A DNA stretch of 64,000 nucleotides. It comes from JALZKA01 sp963725035. Its GTDB lineage: Bacteria > Actinomycetota > Thermoleophilia > Solirubrobacterales > 70-9. The notes under the pieces are model-generated. The model had not been told where the DNA came from. It saw only the letters and a program-made list of their open reading frames with translations, and ran no database searches. The stretch's first letter is position 1, and every line of letters begins with the position of its first letter. The translations under genes were made by a program, and so were the position numbers. The stretch spans positions 496,001 to 560,000 of the forward strand of contig CAVRWX010000018.1 in the NCBI GenBank assembly GCA_963725035.1, in the 5' to 3' direction. Below, in pieces: positions 18,195 to 25,296 of the stretch.

Positions 18195-18326
18195 TCAGAA
18201 CAATCTGATCAGCAAGTTCACCAAGATGGTGAGCGCGATCGAGAGCACGATCGACCAGACAAGGCACCCCGGCGGCATGAAGCGCACCTGCGTGCGCTCG
18301 CCAGATCGCTTCCACACCACGAACAT
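18195..18326 (-). CDS. 43-residue single-pass membrane protein
   Basis: ATG at 18326, TGA at 18195-18197. The sequence starts MFVVWKRSGERTQVRFMPPG and ends in one continuous hydrophobic helix, CLVWSIVLSIALTILVNLL, with a short IRLF tail. Inside-positive residues precede the helix. This architecture (RVRFMP-x-x-C-L-x-W-S followed by a helix and a NLLIRLF end) recalls a small protein family common in actinobacteria, remembered rather than searched. Function unknown. Confidence 0.6.
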   Translation of the reverse strand: MFVVWKRSGERTQVRFMPPGCLVWSIVLSIALTILVNLLIRLF

Positions 18327-18397
18327 CGCTCACACCCGCTGCCCGCTGAAAGAGCACTCAAGCAGGCGTTCGCGGGAAGTTGAAGCGATGGTTAGTC

Positions 18398-18414
18398 GCT
18401 TTGCATGGAAACGC
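18398..18414. repeat. Island palindrome, copy b
   Basis: GCTTTGCATGGAAACGC, one base longer than the consensus. It ends 34 bases before the ATG of the SnoaL-like gene. Confidence 0.7.
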
Positions 18415-18447
18415 ATATCTCGGTCATCGCGCGATACTGCGTGGGCG

Positions 18448-18915
18448 ATGTCGGAGGAGAACGTCAGGGCTACGCGCACGAGCATCGAGGCCTACCGCCG
18501 CGGTGACTACGCAGGTGCTTCTGCGCATCTTGCTCCCGATGTCGTCTGGGCTATCGGCCAGGAACGCCCCGCCCACGGTCCGGCCGCAGTCCAAGAGATG
18601 TGGAAGCGGTGGGACGGTGAGTGGGATCAGCTCGAGACGGTCATCGACGAGGTCATCGACGCCGGGGACTCGGTAGTTATGGCAGTCAGCTACCGGGGTC
18701 GCGGCCGCGCTAGCGGGGTCGAGGTCACCGACCGTTTGTTTGAAGTACACACATTCCGTGATGGTCAGTGCATTCGTAAGGTCGACTTCCGCGAGCGGGC
18801 CGACGCCCTCGAAGCCGCGGGCTGTCGGAGTAACGCTTTGGACGAGAAGCGCCTAAGTCACCCTCCTGAAGAGCGGAGTCGCGACCTATCTACGAACCGT
18901 GGCGTTGAAGAGTAG
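18448..18915 (+). CDS. SnoaL-like (NTF2-fold) protein
   Basis: 155 residues from ATG 18448 (MSEENVRATRTSIEAYRRGD). The SnoaL-like pattern is clear: AHLAPDVVWAIGQERPAHGP, AVQEMWKRWDGEWDQLE, VIDAGDSVVMAVSYRGRGR, LFEVHTFRDGQCIRKVDF and ADALEAAGC. These small cone-shaped folds include polyketide cyclases, isomerases and many proteins of unknown role. About 30 residues after the usual end (EALEAAG) are an extension. The 3' end overlaps the convergent secreted-protein gene by 30 bases. Confidence 0.82.
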   Translation: MSEENVRATRTSIEAYRRGDYAGASAHLAPDVVWAIGQERPAHGPAAVQEMWKRWDGEWDQLETVIDEVIDAGDSVVMAVSYRGRGRASGVEVTDRLFEVHTFRDGQCIRKVDFRERADALEAAGCRSNALDEKRLSHPPEERSRDLSTNRGVEE

Positions 18916-19467
18916 GTATTGGCCTGGTGACCCGGTGTATACGGCGCTCGTCGTTCGGGGCGAATCGCCAACGGTGAGCGGAGGCTCGAAATCGATGAAG
19001 TCAGCTCCGCTCGTCACTTTTCCGAACCCGATGAAGGTACCGAAACCGTCCTCTAGCTCCGCAAGACCGATGAACTGCCCTTTGCGGATGCGAATGTTCG
19101 CGTCGAATACCTGCTTTCCGGTTCCCGTGACGGGGCTGTCGCCAGTTTCTCGAACCGCTACGAATTCATCATTGACGGTGCCGGGCTCGTTGTGGGTTCT
19201 CTTCAGCACCTGAAGACGCAGCGGTCCATTGCCGGACTGGATGTTGACGCGCCAACGCTTAATCGTCCCGGTGATCGGCGAGCGCTCGAGCCCGACGGGG
19301 TCCGGGAGGACTGCGTTCGTGAAAGTGCACTGGTCAAAACAACTCTGGGCCATCCCAGTCTCAATGTCGACGTCAGAAGGGCCTACCAACGCTGCCTTGG
19401 CAGATGTCGGTAAGACAAGAGCGGCGACGACGACAGCGAGACCGCGCCGACGAACCTTCCAAGTCAT
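18886..19467 (-). CDS. Secreted protein of unknown function
   Basis: 193 residues from ATG 19467. A Sec signal peptide is visible: KVRRRG, then LAVVVAALVLPTSAKA with an AKA-like cleavage site at about 26. The mature part is beta-rich with two Cys (SCFDQCTF) and phrases such as RWRVNIQSGNGPLRLQVL and GQFIGLAE that suggest a single jelly-roll-like domain. It is exported; the family is unrecognised. Island palindrome copy c lies 70 bases upstream of its start. Confidence 0.65.
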   Translation of the reverse strand: MTWKVRRRGLAVVVAALVLPTSAKAALVGPSDVDIETGMAQSCFDQCTFTNAVLPDPVGLERSPITGTIKRWRVNIQSGNGPLRLQVLKRTHNEPGTVNDEFVAVRETGDSPVTGTGKQVFDANIRIRKGQFIGLAELEDGFGTFIGFGKVTSGADFIDFEPPLTVGDSPRTTSAVYTGSPGQYLLFNATVRR

Positions 19468-19537
19468 CACGGTGAGAAACCTATTGGAGTTGGGAGAGTG
19501 AGGATTCGCGGTGCGTAGGGAAAGGCAAAGGTGTATC

Positions 19538-19553
19538 GCTTTGCATGGGAAGC
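19538..19553. repeat. Island palindrome, copy c
   Basis: GCTTTGCATGGGAAGC, with a one-base change in the right arm. It lies between the secreted-protein start and a SnoaL C-terminal fragment that reads away from it. Confidence 0.7.
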
Positions 19554-19557
19554 GGTA

Positions 19558-19653
19558 GTGGCCCGCTATCGCGATGGTTTGGCTGTTTCGAGTCGCGCCT
19601 TCGCAAGCCATCAGGAGGCCCTCGAAGCTGCTGGGCTGCAGGAGTATGCCTAG
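19558..19653 (+). pseudogene. C-terminal fragment of a SnoaL-like gene
   Basis: Open frame VARYRDGLAVSSRAFASHQ then EALEAAGLQEYA and stop. The RDG...FA..EALEAAGL pattern is the C-terminus of SnoaL-like proteins (compare the FRDGQCIRKV...ADALEAAG end of the gene at 18448). No N-terminal part exists: it begins directly at palindrome copy c. A hairpin follows the stop. Confidence 0.6.
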
Positions 19654-19686
19654 GCCGAAAAGGGGCGAGACAAACCCCCTTTCGGC
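19654..19686 (+). terminator. Terminator-like hairpin
   Basis: GCCGAAAaGGGG paired with CCCCcTTTCGGC over a 9-base loop, starting at the base after the stop of the SnoaL fragment. There is no long T-run. It may be the original terminator of the lost gene. Confidence 0.6.
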
Positions 19687-19705
19687 TATGTGAGTAAGAC
19701 CCGGG

Positions 19706-20071
19706 TCAAGCTAGACGTTCCGCCTCCTCGCCAGCCTCTCCAAGTTTCTCAACGATCCAATAGGCATCTCGGCGGAGGACGACGCATTCGACGTCCGCGG
19801 CTACATGGTGCGGTGCTACGACGAACTGACGTGGATCCGATCGCACCAGTTGCCACTCCTGGGCAGCTAGGCCCAAGAGCTCTGTACAGGCCACATCGTC
19901 ACACTCGCAGCGGAATCCGACTTCAGACTCGCCCAGTTCAAGAAGCTGCGCTCGCGTGCGATTCAGATCTCGTACCCACGACTCGTTGTAGGCGACACGC
20001 TCCTCTCGGCTCCCCCATGGTGGCTGGAAAGAGTCGCCCACGCGACAAAGTATTGCTTCGGTGGCTGACAT
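19706..20071 (-). CDS. Conserved small protein with a CECxxxxC motif
   Basis: 121 residues from ATG 20071. It shows the pattern of a widespread actinobacterial hypothetical family: an N-terminal helix (ESWVRDLNRTRAQLLELG), FRCECDDVACTELLGL with three Cys, then EWQLVRSDPRQFVVAPHHV and a strand-turn ending VEKLGEAGEEAERLA. The Cys cluster suggests zinc or another metal. The function of the family is unknown. An in-frame extension upstream would run through the repeat and is not used. Confidence 0.72.
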   Translation of the reverse strand: MSATEAILCRVGDSFQPPWGSREERVAYNESWVRDLNRTRAQLLELGESEVGFRCECDDVACTELLGLAAQEWQLVRSDPRQFVVAPHHVAADVECVVLRRDAYWIVEKLGEAGEEAERLA

Positions 20072-20111
20072 TTGCGCCGGTCCAGGCGGCCCGTCACCTC
20101 TGCTTGGGTGC

Positions 20112-20147
20112 AAAGCACCTAAGTGCTTTGCATGGAAAGCACCTAAG
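20112..20147. repeat. Island palindrome, copy d, within a direct repeat
   Basis: GTGCTTT-gcatgg-AAAGCAC is the most complete copy (7-bp arms). It is framed by the 12-mer AAAGCACCTAAG at 20112-20123 and 20136-20147. It lies about 50 bases upstream of the CEC-protein start. Confidence 0.75.
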
Positions 20148-20627
20148 TCGGCGCAAGCCGATCCGGCCTTTCCTGAAGTACACGTTCCTGCCACATCCTC
20201 CGATTCCGCGCTTCAATCCTCCGAAGATGCGCTTATCGTCCTGGGAGAAAAGGCCTCCTCGGTGAATCCTCGATCGCGGCAACGCCTGCCTTGGATCGCT
20301 CGCGCCGCTCAGCCCCGGCCACGTCGGCTGCATCGTGTTCCGTCCGGACGGCGGCCGCACCTGGCCCGCGCGGTGGCTGTCCCGGTACTCGAGCCTTAGC
20401 TATTGGTCGTTGTGGCCCTGCTGGGCGCTACGTAGCGCGACCACACCGGCGGCGGCTGCCAGCCCCGAACGCCATCCGACGCCTTCTGACCCGGCGGCGC
20501 TCGGCCGCACGAAGCGCGTAACGAACGCGGTGACGGAGGTACTGCGGGAGTTCAACGATGGTCCCCAATAGGAACCAGTCGATAGCGCGGTAGCGCGCTG
20601 ACGTCAGGCGGTCAGATGCCCAACGGG
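20148..20627. other. 480-base stretch without a supported gene
   Basis: Several short readings exist, the best being a plus-strand one from GTG 20335 to TAG 20571 ending TKRVTNAVTEVLREFNDG. It lacks a ribosome site and its first half is Trp/Arg/Pro-rich, so I treat it as a possible gene remnant. Confidence 0.5.
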
Positions 20628-20897
20628 TCATATTCCCAGCACCTTCGCCTTCTCGCGAGCGAACTCCTCATCCGTGAGTACGCCTTGCTCGTGTAGCTCA
20701 CCAAGCTCTTTTAGTCGCTCCGTGGTCTCGGCCGTAATTCCACCTGGCGCCGCTGGGGCGGGGTCGGCGGGCTGAGCCTGCGGCGCGTTGTCCTGCTCCT
20801 CTGCGGCGAGCTTGTTGTCCCTGTGCTTCTTGGCCGCGACGGCGGCTCCGCCGAGTGCCGCAGCCCGGCGTCTGCGTTGGCGTCTGTCTCGTCCCAT
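20628..20897 (-). CDS. SHOCT-domain protein with a basic N-terminus
   Basis: 89 residues from ATG 20897, with an AGAGGA ribosome site. The N-terminus is Arg-rich (MGRDRRQRRRRAAALGGAAV), the middle is Pro/Ala linker, and the C-terminal 30 residues are a SHOCT motif: TERLKELGELHEQGVLTDEE then FAREKAKVLGI. SHOCT modules are thought to mediate oligomerisation or membrane-linked interactions. It is the last island gene before dxs. Confidence 0.75.
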   Translation of the reverse strand: MGRDRRQRRRRAAALGGAAVAAKKHRDNKLAAEEQDNAPQAQPADPAPAAPGGITAETTERLKELGELHEQGVLTDEEFAREKAKVLGI

Positions 20898-21009
20898 GGT
20901 CGTCCTCTTCCTTGTCGTTTCGACCATGCTGGCACTAATGCGGCGCCTCCGCAAGGCAGCGAGTACCCGCCGGACAATGGTGGCCGCACCACCGCCGTCG
21001 GGGTCAATT

Positions 21010-21044
21010 GGGACGTTCGTTCAGCGCGCCGCCACGAACGTCCC
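21010..21044. repeat. 11-bp perfect inverted repeat, with a third half-copy nearby
   Basis: GGGACGTTCGT at 21010-21020 and ACGAACGTCCC at 21034-21044 around a 13-base loop. The same left arm, GGGACGTTCGTTC, recurs at 21071-21083. It lies in the 297-base gap between the SHOCT gene and dxs, which holds no gene. Confidence 0.75.
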
Positions 21045-21086
21045 ACGCTGAGCGCTCCAGGGGGTGAATCGGGACGTTCGTTCGGG

Positions 21087-21111
21087 TTAGGTGCTTAGGA
21101 CGAAAAGCACC
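21087..21111. repeat. Island palindrome, diverged copy e
   Basis: TTAGGTGCTT-aggacga-AAAGCACC keeps the outer arms of the family but has a different centre. It lies 84 bases from the dxs stop, at the island edge. Confidence 0.6.
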
Positions 21112-21194
21112 CATCTCTGGCGGCTCACCGGGACACCTTCGTACTCTGACCGCCTTCGTACCTATTGACCAAACCGCTCGAGAGAGCAGGGTTC

Positions 21195-23196
21195 CTATGT
21201 TGACGCGCTCTCTCTCAAACTCAACGCACTGAGCACCCGCTCGCACACGGCCGCGCCCGTCAGGCCGACCTCCTCGTGGAGGAGCGCCGGCTTGCCGTGC
21301 GTCACGTAGCGGTCGGGCAAGCCCACGCGCATCACGCGGGCGCGCTCTGCGCCGGGGCCGTGGCTGTCCTCGAGGTGCTCGAGGACGGCAGAGCCGAAGC
21401 CGCCCTGGACCACGTTGTCCTCAACCGTCACGAGCAGCTCGTGGTCGGCGGCAAGCGCAGCGATGAGCTCGGTGTCGAGCGGTTTCACGAAGCGCGCGTC
21501 GGCGACCGTCGCCGAGATCCCGTGCTCGGCCAGTTCGTTCGCCGCGTCCAGCGCGACCTTGACGCCGAAGCCGTAACCCAGGAGCGCGACCCGCTCGCCG
21601 CGGCGGAGGGTCTCCCCCGTGCCGATCGGAATCGCCTCGCCGCCGTCGGGGAGCGGCACGCCGATCGCGGCGCCGCGCGGGTAGCGCACGGCCGCGGGGC
21701 CTTCATGGTCGAGGCACGTGCGGACCATGTGGACGAGCTCGGCCTCGTCGCGCGGGGCCATGATCACGATGTTCGGCAGGCAGCGCAGGTAGGAGATGTC
21801 GAAGGCGCCATGGTGGGTCGGCCCGTCGTCGCCGACGAGGCCGGCGCGGTCCATCGCGAACGTCACATCGAGCTCCTGGAGGCAGACGTCGTGGACGATC
21901 TGGTCGTATGCACGCTGGAGGAAGGTCGAGTAGATCGCGCACACCGGCTTCGCGCCCTGGAGCGCAAGGCCGGCGGCGAGGAGCACGGCGTCCTGCTCGG
22001 CGATGCCGACGTCGTAGTACTGGTTGGGGATCTCGTCGGCGAGCTTCTGAAGCCCCGTCCCTCCCGCCATCGCCGCGGTGATTCCGATCACCTTGGGGTC
22101 GAGCTTCGCCTCGGCGACCATCGCGTCGGCGAATACCTGCGTGTACTGGGGAGGCGAGACGGGAACGGGCGGCGCGTCCTCGGTCTCCTGCGGCGCCTCC
22201 TTGCCGTTTTCCATCGCCGGGCGGCTGAGCGGCGTCTTCTTCTTCGGCGCCGGCTCGCCGTCGACAATGGAACCCGGCTTGGCGGCGTGCCATTGCTCCA
22301 TGCCCTCGAGGCCACCCTCCTCGGCCGGCGCGAAGCCCTTCCCCTTGACGGTGTGGATGTGGACGACGACGGGTCGCTCGGCCTCGAGCGCCTCGGCGAG
22401 CGCGCGCCGAAGCGCGGGAACGTCATGGCCGTCGACGACGCCGACGTAAGCCAGGTCAAGCTCCTCGAAGAGGAGGCCGGGAGCCCAGTAGGCCTTGAGC
22501 GCGGCCTTGATCTCCGGGCCGAGCCGTTCGATGCGCTGACCGAGGCCCCACGGCAGGCGGGTCAGGCGCGATTCCGCGTCACTCCGGCGCTGATAGAAGC
22601 GGCGGTTGAGCCGGATCGAGTTGAAGTAGCGCGAAAGCGCGCCGACGTTCGGCGAGATCGACATCCCGTTGTCGTTCAGGACGATCACGATCGGCGTCTG
22701 CAGACCGCCGGCGTTGTGGAGCGCCTCGAAAGCGACGCCGCCGGTCAGCGCGCCGTCGCCGATCACCGCAACGACCTTCCCGTCCTCGCCGATGCCCTTG
22801 CGCATCGCCTCCTTCAGACCGACCGCATAGCCGATCGAGGTCGATGCGTGACCGGCGCCCATGATGTCGTGCTCGGACTCGTCGATCGAGCAGAACGGGC
22901 GCGAGACCGTCGTACTGGCGGATGGTCGAGAGCTGGTCGCGCCGGCCGGTGAGGATCTTGTGCGGGTAGGCCTGGTGGCCGACGTCCCAGAGAATCTTGT
23001 CGCGCGGCGAATCGCAGAGCGCGTGGAGCACGGTTGCCAGCTCGCATGTGCCGAGGTTGGCGCCGAAATGGCCGCCGATCTCGCCGATCACGTCGATGAC
23101 GTCCTCGCGGACCTCCTGCGCGACCTGGGTCAGCTGGGCGTCGTCGAGCCCCGAAAGGTCCGAGGGGCCGTCGATCGAGTCGAGGAGCCTGGGCAT
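21195..23196 (-). CDS. dxs: 1-deoxy-D-xylulose-5-phosphate synthase (one frameshift)
   Basis: First enzyme of the MEP isoprenoid pathway, thiamine-diphosphate dependent; joins pyruvate and glyceraldehyde 3-phosphate. From ATG 23196 the N-terminus reads MPRLLDSIDGPSDLSGL through KILWDVGHQAYPHKIL and RRDQLSTIRQYDGLAP. The match then continues one frame over with FCSIDESEHDIMGAGHASTS. The cause is one extra base in the GGG/CCC run at 22897-22899. After it the TDP site (GDGALTGGVAFEAL), DRAGLVGDDGPTHHG and the rest are intact. Corrected length is 666 residues, normal. As the gene is normally essential, an assembly error is likely. Confidence 0.93.
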
Positions 23197-23227
23197 GCCC
23201 CAGAAGTGTGGCAGCCTGACCCGGGCG

Positions 23228-24097
23228 TTAGGCGTGCCGGGTGTGGATGAAGTCCGTGATGAGCTCGAGGTCGCTCGTGTTCCCTTCGATCGCATCGAGC
23301 GCACCGCGTGCCTTGCGGTGAGACTGAGCCGCGAGGTCCCCCGCTTCATCGAGCCCGAACAGGGACACGTAGGTGAGCTTGCCGTGTCGCTCATCGGAGC
23401 CCTGCGGTTTGCCGAGCTCGGCGTCCGAGCCGGTCACGTCGAGGATGTCGTCCACGATCTGGAAAAGGACCCCAAGCTCATCGGCGAAGCCGCGGTAAGG
23501 CGCGGCTTCGTCATCCGACATGCCGGTGAGGTGGAGTGGCACGAGGACGCTTGCGGCGATCAGGCGGCCGGTCTTCAAGCCGTGAAGCTTGCGCAGGCCA
23601 TCGGCATCCTCGACGCTCGCGGCGACGTCGATGTACTGGCCGCCGACCATGCCGGCGACACCGGTCGCCGCCGCCAGCGAGCGAAGCGCCGCGACCACGT
23701 TCGCGGGCTCGCCTTCCTGCTCGGAGAGGAAGAGGTTGATCGCCTCGGCGAAGAGCCCATCGCCGGCGAGAATCGCCACGTCCTCGCCGAACTTCTTGTG
23801 CGACGTGGGCCTTCCCCGCCGCAGGTCGTCGTCGTCCATCGCCGGCAGGTCGTCGTGGATGAGCGAGTACGTATGGACCAGCTCGATCGCTGCCGCAGCG
23901 GGAAGGACCGATGCGGGATCGGCCCCAGCCGAGCGCGCCGTCGCCAGGCACAGCACCGGCCGGACCCGCTTGCCGCCCGCCAACAGCGAGTAGGCCATCG
24001 CCTCCTCGAGCCCGGCGGTCTCCCGGTCGTCTCCAAACGTGAGGCCGCCGAGATAGTCGTCAACGAGCTCGCGAAGCTCGTCCGGATAGTCAGCCAC
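23228..24097 (-). CDS. ispA: Polyprenyl synthetase (farnesyl/geranylgeranyl diphosphate synthase)
   Basis: 289 residues, GTG at 24097. It condenses IPP with allylic diphosphates. Both aspartate-rich motifs are visible: the first in HDDLPAMDDDDLRRGRPT (about 86-103) and the second in FQIVDDILDVTGSDAELGK. GGKRVRPVLCLA and LKTGRLIAAS are typical. Its place before dxs in the same operon supports a role in isoprenoid chain synthesis; product length cannot be read off with certainty. Confidence 0.92.
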   Translation of the reverse strand: MADYPDELRELVDDYLGGLTFGDDRETAGLEEAMAYSLLAGGKRVRPVLCLATARSAGADPASVLPAAAAIELVHTYSLIHDDLPAMDDDDLRRGRPTSHKKFGEDVAILAGDGLFAEAINLFLSEQEGEPANVVAALRSLAAATGVAGMVGGQYIDVAASVEDADGLRKLHGLKTGRLIAASVLVPLHLTGMSDDEAAPYRGFADELGVLFQIVDDILDVTGSDAELGKPQGSDERHGKLTYVSLFGLDEAGDLAAQSHRKARGALDAIEGNTSDLELITDFIHTRHA

Positions 24098-24100
24098 CGC

Positions 24101-24277
24101 TCAGTCCTGGTCGGCGGACGATTCGCGCAGGGCCCGGTCGAGGTCGTTGGCGGCTTCGCCGACGAGCTCTGCCGCCTCGCGGGCCAGCTCCTCGGCGCGC
24201 TCGTCGGTCACGTCGTCGCCTCCGAGCTCTTTGGCGATCTCGGAGAGGCGCTCGGTCGTCTCGCGCAGGCCGCTCAC
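24101..24277 (-). CDS. xseB: Probable exodeoxyribonuclease VII small subunit
   Basis: 58 residues from GTG 24277, which overlaps the nusB stop (GTGA). The sequence is one long helical hairpin: LRETTERLSEIAKELGG and ERAEELAREAAELVGEAA, ending DLDRALRES. Size, helical acidic character and the position just before ispA match XseB, though sequence motifs of this family are weak and the large subunit XseA is not in the window. Confidence 0.55.
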   Translation of the reverse strand: MSGLRETTERLSEIAKELGGDDVTDERAEELAREAAELVGEAANDLDRALRESSADQD

Positions 24278-24654
24278 GTGGCCACTCCCGCCTGGCGCGC
24301 AGCGGCGCCCAGGATGCCGTTGATGAATCCGGGCGCATCGGCGCCGCAGAACTCGGCCGCGATGCCGACCGCCTCGTCGATCGCGACCTCGGCGGGAACC
24401 GCGTCCGAATGGTGGAGCTCGAAGAGGGCGATGCGCAGGACGGCCAGGTCGAGGGGAGCGATGCGGTCGATCGTCCACCCCTTGGCGAGGCTCGCAATCT
24501 CCGCGTCGATTGAGTCGAGGCGCGCGTCAGCGCCCTCCGCCAGCTCGCGTGTGAACGGCTTCGCGCCCTCGAGGACGTCGGCAAGCTCACGCTCAGTCAC
24601 GTCGCGCTGGTACAGCGCGAACACGGCTTCCTTGCGTTGATCGGAGCGGCGCAC
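24274..24654 (-). CDS. nusB: Transcription antitermination factor NusB
   Basis: 126 residues, GTG at 24654. An all-helical RNA-binding protein that acts with S10 on boxA of rRNA operons. The core is recognisable: RSDQRKEAVFALYQRDV, IASLAKGWTIDRIAPLDLAV, LRIALFEL, VPAEVAIDEAVGIAAEFCG and FINGILGAAAR. efp lies directly upstream, as is common. Confidence 0.93.
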   Translation of the reverse strand: MRRSDQRKEAVFALYQRDVTERELADVLEGAKPFTRELAEGADARLDSIDAEIASLAKGWTIDRIAPLDLAVLRIALFELHHSDAVPAEVAIDEAVGIAAEFCGADAPGFINGILGAAARQAGVAT

Positions 24655-24685
24655 CGCTCAAGCGTACGCGGTGAAGAGGCGCCGT

Positions 24686-25246
24686 CTAAGCGCGCGAAAC
24701 GTATTCGCCGGACCGGGTGTCGACGCGGACGACTTCGCCCTCGTCGATGAAGAGCGGCACCTGGATCTCGACACCGGTCTCGAGCGTCGCCGGCTTCGAG
24801 CCACCGCCCGATGCGGTGTCGCCCTTGAGCCCAGGGTCGGTCTTCGAGACGGCCAGATCGACCGCGCTGGGGACCTGGACCCCGGTCGGCTTCTCGTCGA
24901 CGTAGAGGATCTCGACCGTGTCGTTGGGCCGAACCCACTTCATGTCCTCGCCGGCTGCCTCGCCTGGAATCTCGGTCTGCTCGTAGGACTTGGCGTCCAT
25001 GAAAACCGCCATCTCGCCCGAGTCGTAGAGGAACTGCATCTTGCGCGTCTCGGTGCGCACAGGCCGGAACTTCTCGCCGGCGCGGAAGGTCTTGTCGACG
25101 ACGCCGCCGTCGGAGGCGCGACGGAGCTTGGTGCGCACGAAGGCGCCGCCCTTGCCCGGCTTTACGTGTTGGAAGTCCATGATCCGGTAGATCTGGTCGT
25201 CCACCTCGATGTGGGCGCCGTTCTTGAACTGGTTGGTCGAGATCAC
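24686..25246 (-). CDS. efp: Elongation factor P
   Basis: 186 residues from GTG 25246 (VISTNQFKNGAHIEVDDQ). EF-P relieves ribosome stalling at polyproline. The KOW-like domain carries FQHVKPGKGGAFVRTKLR, with the tip residue Lys of PGKGG that is modified in many bacteria. The OB domains contain FMDAKSYEQTEIPGE, and the C-terminus ends EVVRVDTRSGEYVSRA, all as in the family. The upstream alternative starts extend into non-homologous sequence. Confidence 0.95.
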   Translation of the reverse strand: MISTNQFKNGAHIEVDDQIYRIMDFQHVKPGKGGAFVRTKLRRASDGGVVDKTFRAGEKFRPVRTETRKMQFLYDSGEMAVFMDAKSYEQTEIPGEAAGEDMKWVRPNDTVEILYVDEKPTGVQVPSAVDLAVSKTDPGLKGDTASGGGSKPATLETGVEIQVPLFIDEGEVVRVDTRSGEYVSRA

Positions 25247-25296
25247 GGCGCCGGAGGGTAGCCGGGACCCAAGCGCCTGACATCCTTCCGCCCGTG

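Noticed and set aside
17947..18357. A 136-codon minus-strand frame
   Set aside because: It overlaps the better-supported 43-residue membrane protein and the paralog-B remnant in other frames and has no ribosome site or motif.
20335..20571. Plus-strand 78-codon frame ending VTNAVTEVLREFNDG
   Set aside because: Only its last 20 residues look like protein; no ribosome site; kept as a possible remnant in the gap description, not as a gene.
13014..21194. Prophage or integrative element
   Set aside because: No integrase, terminase, capsid, relaxase or tRNA attachment site is readable; xerD at 4677 is the chromosomal recombinase.
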